DNA from: Klebsormidium nitens
Taxonomy: Eukaryota; Streptophyta; Klebsormidiophyceae; Klebsormidiales; Klebsormidiaceae
Direction: 5' to 3'
NCBI GenBank assembly: GCA_000708835.1
Contig: DF237043.1
Location: forward strand, 9,841 to 35,696
DNA: 25,856 nt
Positions 20,465-25,856 of this stretch are shown piece by piece (within the stretch, counting starts at the first letter, position 1; every line of letters starts with the position of its first letter). The translations under genes and the position numbers were made by a program. The notes beneath the pieces are model-generated. The model was not told the origin of the DNA and searched no databases. It saw nothing but the letters and a program-made list of their open reading frames with translations.

Positions 20465-23400
20465 CTACTTTCGAATAAAGATGCGGCTGACCGTCTTGAG
20501 GAAGAACGACCACTCCTCGTCCCCTAACAATATCATGTCCCCATCCTTGTCCTGGTAAACCACTAACCGCCCATGAGTTGCATCCAGTAGCGCATTCTTC
20601 AGCTGTTGCGTGCTCTTGTACTGACTCAAATCCACGACCACTCCGTACGGCGACTCCTCCACGAAACACTTCACCTGTGGCCGCTGCTCCTCCTCGCTTT
20701 CCGGGGGGCCAATTCTCAAGCCAAGACCAGGCCCCTCAACCCCCCCGTCACCATCGCCATCTGGTCGCACATCCTCCTCAACCTTCGGCGTCAGAACCCC
20801 AGGTGCGCTCTGCCCCTCCAACCGCTTCCCCACCTCCAGAAACCCGTTCCTCAGCGTCTCCCCCCATAACCGCCGTTCGTCTGGTTGCCGGGCTTCCGCA
20901 TCCTCCCCCCCCAGCAAACCCCCGAGCCTAGTTTGCCCCTCGCTCAGCACACGACGGACCGAGGCCAGCTGCCTAGCTGTGCCTTCGTTGACCGGCGCAC
21001 CATCGAACGCCGCTGCGAACCGCCTCTTTGGGCTCAGAGACGCCTTCACCGGAAGCGACCCCGTCCGAAGAAGTTGCCTCGGTACGGAGTCTCCTAGGGA
21101 CGGGGTCAAGGTCACTCCAAACAACCGGGGGGCGCTCGATGGGGGCCCTGGGGACCCCCCCAGGGGAGCGGAACCGTGGAGCCATGCTCGTTGCGGAAGG
21201 CAGGGCTTCTCCTCGTACGCGCTAGACTGTGTGGGAGACGCGCCGAATGGTACGGGCGAAGGGAGGGCGGGGCCCCCCTCCTGCGGATAAGAGTTTGAAG
21301 TTTACACCCGGAAACTTCGGCCAGAGTGCAGATTCGTCTTGACTTGCTTCGCGGATGCACTGCTGCTAACACTCCTGCTAACGACTTCGATAGCTGAGTG
21401 CCTGATTTGCAGAACAAGGGGGCGCACGAGAAATATCCCACGACTCATCAGCGAATAACCTTTTCGGTCCAACCTCGGGCGTGTCAGCAGCAGTGCATGC
21501 TGTCAAGTCTGCACTAGTTGGCAGGTGCAGATCCACAGGACAACCCCAAATCTTAACAGCGATTTCCCGGATCAGTATTTTGGGGAAGACTCTGCAACTG
21601 AGTTGACTAGGCTGGTGTCTCGGTCAGAGAAATCTCTTCCAAAGGACTCGAGTCGACATCTGGTATCAGCATGACCGACTAAGAGCAAACTACGAACTGC
21701 GAGAGAGGCGGTGATGCAGTGAACTCTCAGGCTTGGCTATTCGCATTGCCTGCAAGACACCACCACTCGGATTCTCCAAAACCCGTTTTCTGACTTTCTG
21801 TGTAGTCTATGACCAGCGCTCCTGAAACTTGCATAGCTTATCACTCACCCCGGACTGGGTCCTCGCATAGCCTATGTACAGCTGCCCAGTGTGGCCCTTT
21901 TCAAACACAACGTTGTCCCCTGGGAGCAGGCCCTTCTCTTTGACAAAGCGCGACCAACCCTTGGTCAACACGTAGCTCTGGCTGCTGTTCCAGTAGCTGT
22001 ACCTGCAGAAGCAAAACTTGGACGATTCAACATGGAACCCAAGTGGAAGTGCGTGTTCTCGTAAATGAGAGTGAAACTTGCGGAGTAAATTGCCCACTCT
22101 GTCTACTGTTTCAGAAAAGATAGAGTCAGAAATAGCACGGTTGAGTTTGCAGGGTGCTAGAAATGCTGGCGGGAAGGAAACTAGTGAGGTCAGCTTATGT
22201 CCAGAAAGGTGTTGACTTTTTTGCTTGGTGGGGTCCCAAATTGGATTGTAGGTGTGCGATTGAGCGGCAGGGAACCCAGTATCAGAGTCAGAATCAAACG
22301 TTGAGGTTTTCAAATTCAGTGTGGAGGAGGAATGCTGGTATGCTGATGTATTGGATGGCAGCATTGTCACGCTCATGCTCATAGGATCAGCCGTGCTTCT
22401 AATCAAGATAGGCTTGTTCCTTCCTCACAACCACTCCTATGAACCATTCTGTGGGCCTATTCACTCAATAATTTGATTTTGCAACCAGACAATAATATGC
22501 TCCTCCACTCAAAATCAGAAGCTCAAAGCGGGTGGCGGAGATGCAGAAACCAGATAATCAGCCTGGAGACTGTTCTTCTCCTTCTGCTGTCGATGCATTG
22601 TTTGACTACACACCGGACCCGCAAAGGACAGCGCATGCTCTTGATGTTAGAAATTACAGTGAGAGCAAACTCTCATAACATCTAGGATTCTCCGCACCAA
22701 GCCCTGAAGATGCAAGATAATAAGGCAGTATTTCTGTGTGAATCCACTTGCCGGCAGCACTGGTTTGCAGCTGAGCCGATCCCCACAGACAGTACTCGTG
22801 TGCCAGCTGCCTGAACCTAAAGCCTTCAATTCATTTTGGTTGCTTTGGTACACTTGGTGGAATTTCAAGACAATCTATCTTGAAGCATCTAATATCGCCA
22901 GGTGACGATACCTGATGAATCACAACTTGCCCTGCAAACCTCACCCCCTGCAGCAGTCCACAATGTCAGGTTGGCAGAAAGGGCTGAGCAGTAATGCAAC
23001 GCCCGACAAGAAGGCCAAAAGGAGGGTTCTGCGTGGTTCGCTAACCTGAAGCGCCAGAACTTGCCCCGCTCGTCCTCAAACTGCAGCGTCTGCCCGACGC
23101 TGACTTGGTCAAGGTCTAGCGGGAAGAACCGCTCCGCGTAGTGCTTGGGAAACACGAGCCGGTTCAGCTTCCCCACATCCGAGGGCGTCAGCGCCTTCTC
23201 AAACAGGAACTGACGCTTCTGGGCCCCGTCGAGCGAGGGCTGCTGGAAAGACTCGAGGCGGGCCGCCAGTTGGCCGAGCCGGGCGCTGTTGGCCATCTCC
23301 TCGTCGAACGTGTGCTTACGGAGCATCTCAACAAGCTGCAGGGAGGGGGGAAGATGTGCACCCTCAGGAGGCGATGCAGACATACAGCAGGTTAGAGAAG

Positions 23401-25402
23401 CACCTTTAAAAATGGTTCAAAATGCTGTCTGGGTAAGCAACATGAGATTGGCACAAATCAAAAAAAGGAAAAAAGGAAACCAGAAAGCAAGCTCACAATT
23501 TTTGACAAGACCAGGTACGAGGACCGGGGAAAACGGAACGGAAGTGTCACAAGGGGAAAAGAACCAGGGGTTGGTGTAGCTACTCAAAGAAGTGGTACCC
23601 AATGTGCATGAGGGGCACTGAATTGTCACAAGTGCAAACCAGTGGTATCGAAGCAGGCTGAGCATGACATCCTGAGACTCGTCACCAAACTTTCAGGGGA
23701 TGCTAGTCCTCAACACCGTGTTTGTACTTGCGAAGTGGATGCGAGCCAGGTAAACCAGAGAGCTACGATTACAATGACGCATCTCCTCAATAAGCAAATA
23801 GAGCATTCCTCAACTCAACGTACAAAGCGTTAAAATCCAGCTGCCAGCAATGAAACTTGCCTCTTCCGCTTGAGCAAGTACATGCTGCGATCCTCAAATG
23901 CAATGTGGATCGAGCAGAGCAGCAATCCTTGAAAAGAAGCGAGAAGCAAACAATGGTGCCGACTTAAGGCTTTTGAGCACCTTCTGCAGCCCAGATGCAA
24001 CTATGTTGGCAAAGCACAAACCCTGGTGCAGTCTAGTTGAACGAATGTTGAGAGACTTCCAGGCCCACGGTTTTGAAACCCCTGGTTCTCAACCCAATCT
24101 GACCAGGTCATTTGTCACCTAACTATACGAATCTAATCTCTGTAAGGGTGTGCCGGCAGCATGTAGAGCTTGGTAACTACGACCGTGCTAATCAATGCAA
24201 CAAGCAGCCTTTGAGCAATATCAAACCAGCAAAGCAACTCCAGGGCACATAATGACTCGACGAGTACATAGCAGGATTCAAGGGCTGACCTGGTCTCTCC
24301 CAACCCCGGCAATGAACGCCCCCTCCGGATCAGCAACCGTCAAGGGCCGGAAGTTTGTCATTGCATCGTTGCCCTTAATCTTCACGGCGGCCCGATCGTG
24401 AGCACGCGCCGCATCGATCTCGGCGTCATACGTCCCCAGCCATAACCGCACGTGCTTGTCGTAAATCTGCGCTCCCCACTTGCCGTGCGGCTGCGCAACA
24501 ACCCCTCGATACTGGCTGGAAAAAAGCTTCAGACTGTCCTCCCTGAACAGAGCAAACCCTACGCCGTCCTCCTGCCTGCTTAGACTCTCACCCCTTTCGA
24601 AACCTCTTTCTAAACCCTGTTCCAAACCCCGCTCTCCACCTTCCTGGCTCCACCGGCCAGAGCCCTCTCCAGCTTGCTGGTCAGAAGTCAGCAGACCCGG
24701 GGACTGGTTTGCCAGCAGATGCTCAACCTTCAAAATTGCCCGCGCCTCATTCTCAAAACCTGGGTCCTCCTGAGGACCCGCTGCTGAGCTGCTGGGCTCG
24801 TTCTCTGGCTCTGCGACTGCATCTTTGCCCTTGAGATGCTGGACCTCAAGAGTACGAATGCGGCCGGACCCATCAGTATTGCGGTACTCGTCAATCTCAA
24901 ACTTCCCGCTCTTCAGGATCATCTTGCATTTCCCCGAGGCTTCAGGGAAGGGTGCAGGATGGCTGGAAAGACTGTCCAGTGCAATAGACACAGGTTTAGC
25001 TGACTCAGCACCACGCTCCCACTCTCCTTCTGCTGGCTTCCCTCCCATGTTCCAAGACAAAGGCGGCACCGCTTTCCCCTTTTTCCCCTCTTCCTCCAAA
25101 CCAGGCCTGGCTGAAGTGCTTCTGCCTCGCCATGCATCTAAGGAGGCCCTGATGCTGCTTCCAGGCAATGCTTCGGTCTTCTTCTCCTGGCCCAGATGGA
25201 GCATAGTCTCTTCAGGCAGTGCCTCTATCTTCGGATAAGCAGCCCCCACGCAGTTCACAATCTGCATCCCAAACGTGCTGCGGACTACGCCCTTGGGAGG
25301 AGCGGCCTTGGGACGTTCCCGCTGATCCATTGGGCCGTTGCCATTTGGCTCGGGCTTCTCCCTAGGCGGCACAATGCCTGCAGCTCCCTCGGAGTCGAAC
25401 AT
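20465..25402 (-). CDS. RAV-type AP2-B3 transcription factor with RLFGV motif and C-terminal ARF/Aux-IAA-type PB1 domain (790 aa, 4 exons)
   Basis: Exons are 25402-24290, 23335-23046, 22002-21849 and 21280-20465; phases agree (0, 2, 0) and all are GT-AG. The start is the ATG at 25402 (MFDSEG), a few codons after an in-frame TAG. Residues 1-294 are mostly disordered. A RAV-type AP2 domain spans about 295-354 ([33 protein letters not shown]). The linker [13 protein letters not shown] is typical of RAV proteins. The B3 domain covers about 415-516 ([48 protein letters not shown]). RLFGV at 571-575 is the RAV-type repression motif known to recruit TOPLESS co-repressors. Residues 722-790 form a PB1 domain with an N-terminal Lys (VKCF) and an acidic OPCA loop ([15 protein letters not shown]), closest to ARF/Aux-IAA domains III/IV. 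Canonical RAVs lack PB1 and ARFs lack AP2. A DNA-binding, oligomerising repressor is the likely role (inference). Confidence 0.88.
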
Positions 25403-25856
25403 CTTCCTTAGCAGGTGCAACTAAGTAGGTACGTCCAACTTGTACTAAAGACCTTGAGATGCCTTGCCACAGGTGCTAGCAAAACCAATGCAGCAAAGCA
25501 GATGACAAACTTCAGAGAAAGCTTTGATCGGATTGACCCTTAATGGGGTCTGGCAAATGTTAGGTCCTAGAGAACGTACGGGCCATCCTGCACGCTTACG
25601 CACACGGACCAAAGAAGGCCAACAACGTGCACTACCGTATCCTGCGGACTAATTTAAGTAGACTCTCGAGGAGAGCTCCTCAAAGAGCTCCTTAGCAAGG
25701 CGAATCCCACCGCCAAGGGAGTGTATAAGGGGAAGGTCACATTGAAGTGGTACCCCCCCTAATTATTTGTAGAGGGTTTTTGCCGGGAGCGCTGGGTCCC
25801 CCCCCCATACCCACGGCCCAAGTCGAATCGGAGCGTCGGGCCCCCCTCCCATATAA
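25403..25856 (-). promoter_or_regulatory. Upstream region of the AP2-B3-PB1 gene
   Basis: These are the 454 bp up to the window end, with no coding sequence recognised. On the gene strand a CTTATACAC block (plus-strand about 25720-25730) is a possible TATA-like element about 320 bp before the start codon. GAGCTC occurs twice close together (about 25673-25691) within a small inverted repeat. C-rich runs on the plus strand lie near 25752-25758 and 25798-25807. A further upstream non-coding exon cannot be excluded. Confidence 0.4.

Noticed and set aside
21807-22406. B3 gene ending at the in-frame stop at 21807, separate from a PB1 gene at 20465-21280
   Set aside because: A consensus donor precedes the stop. 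The PB1 exon is open from a good acceptor with no convincing ATG at its head, and it begins with the RLFGV motif that normally follows a RAV B3 domain.
1-25856. tRNA, rRNA, CRISPR arrays, prokaryotic operons
   Set aside because: No cloverleaf with intact B-box, no rRNA signatures and no spaced direct repeats were seen. Spliced plant-type genes rule out a bacterial reading.

Overview
The window is nuclear DNA from an intron-rich green-lineage eukaryote. It carries plant-specific AP2, B3 and ARF/Aux-IAA-type PB1 domains, a nucleus-encoded Mfd-like helicase with a plastid-type N-terminus, and GT-AG introns in every gene. The gene content and the unusual AP2-B3-PB1 combination point to a streptophyte (charophyte) alga, Klebsormidium-like, rather than a land plant. 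That placement is inference and was not tested by any search.

Layout. (1) 1-2931, minus: the 5' part of a secretory thioredoxin-fold protein gene (two exons seen, 3' end outside the window). (2) 3879-5215, plus: a candidate small three-exon gene with faint resemblance to the XRCC4/XLF head fold. (3) 6071-17100, minus: a 13-exon gene for a predicted chloroplast Mfd (transcription-repair coupling factor), 1295 aa, with a very long disordered N-terminus in place of the bacterial UvrB-like module. (4) 17560-19218, plus: a four-exon CPYC glutaredoxin with a signal peptide, divergent from Mfd across about 460 bp. (5) 20465-25402, minus: a four-exon transcription factor of 790 aa with a RAV-type AP2 domain, a RAV-type B3 domain, an RLFGV repression motif and a C-terminal ARF/Aux-IAA-type PB1 domain.

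The most interesting object is gene 5. Its parts are those expected of an intermediate between RAV and ARF regulators: DNA binding (AP2+B3), probable TOPLESS recruitment (RLFGV) and oligomerisation (PB1). Skipping its last splice would give a short form without the repression and oligomerisation parts. The second interesting area is around Mfd exon 12, where decayed tandem copies (period about 124-136 bp) of the exon's head and tail lie in both flanking introns, one of them as an in-frame alternative 5' extension of the exon.

Exon boundaries were read by hand from splice consensus, phase compatibility and protein-family continuity. No transcript data were available. The genes have no obvious functional linkage beyond the shared Mfd/glutaredoxin upstream region.
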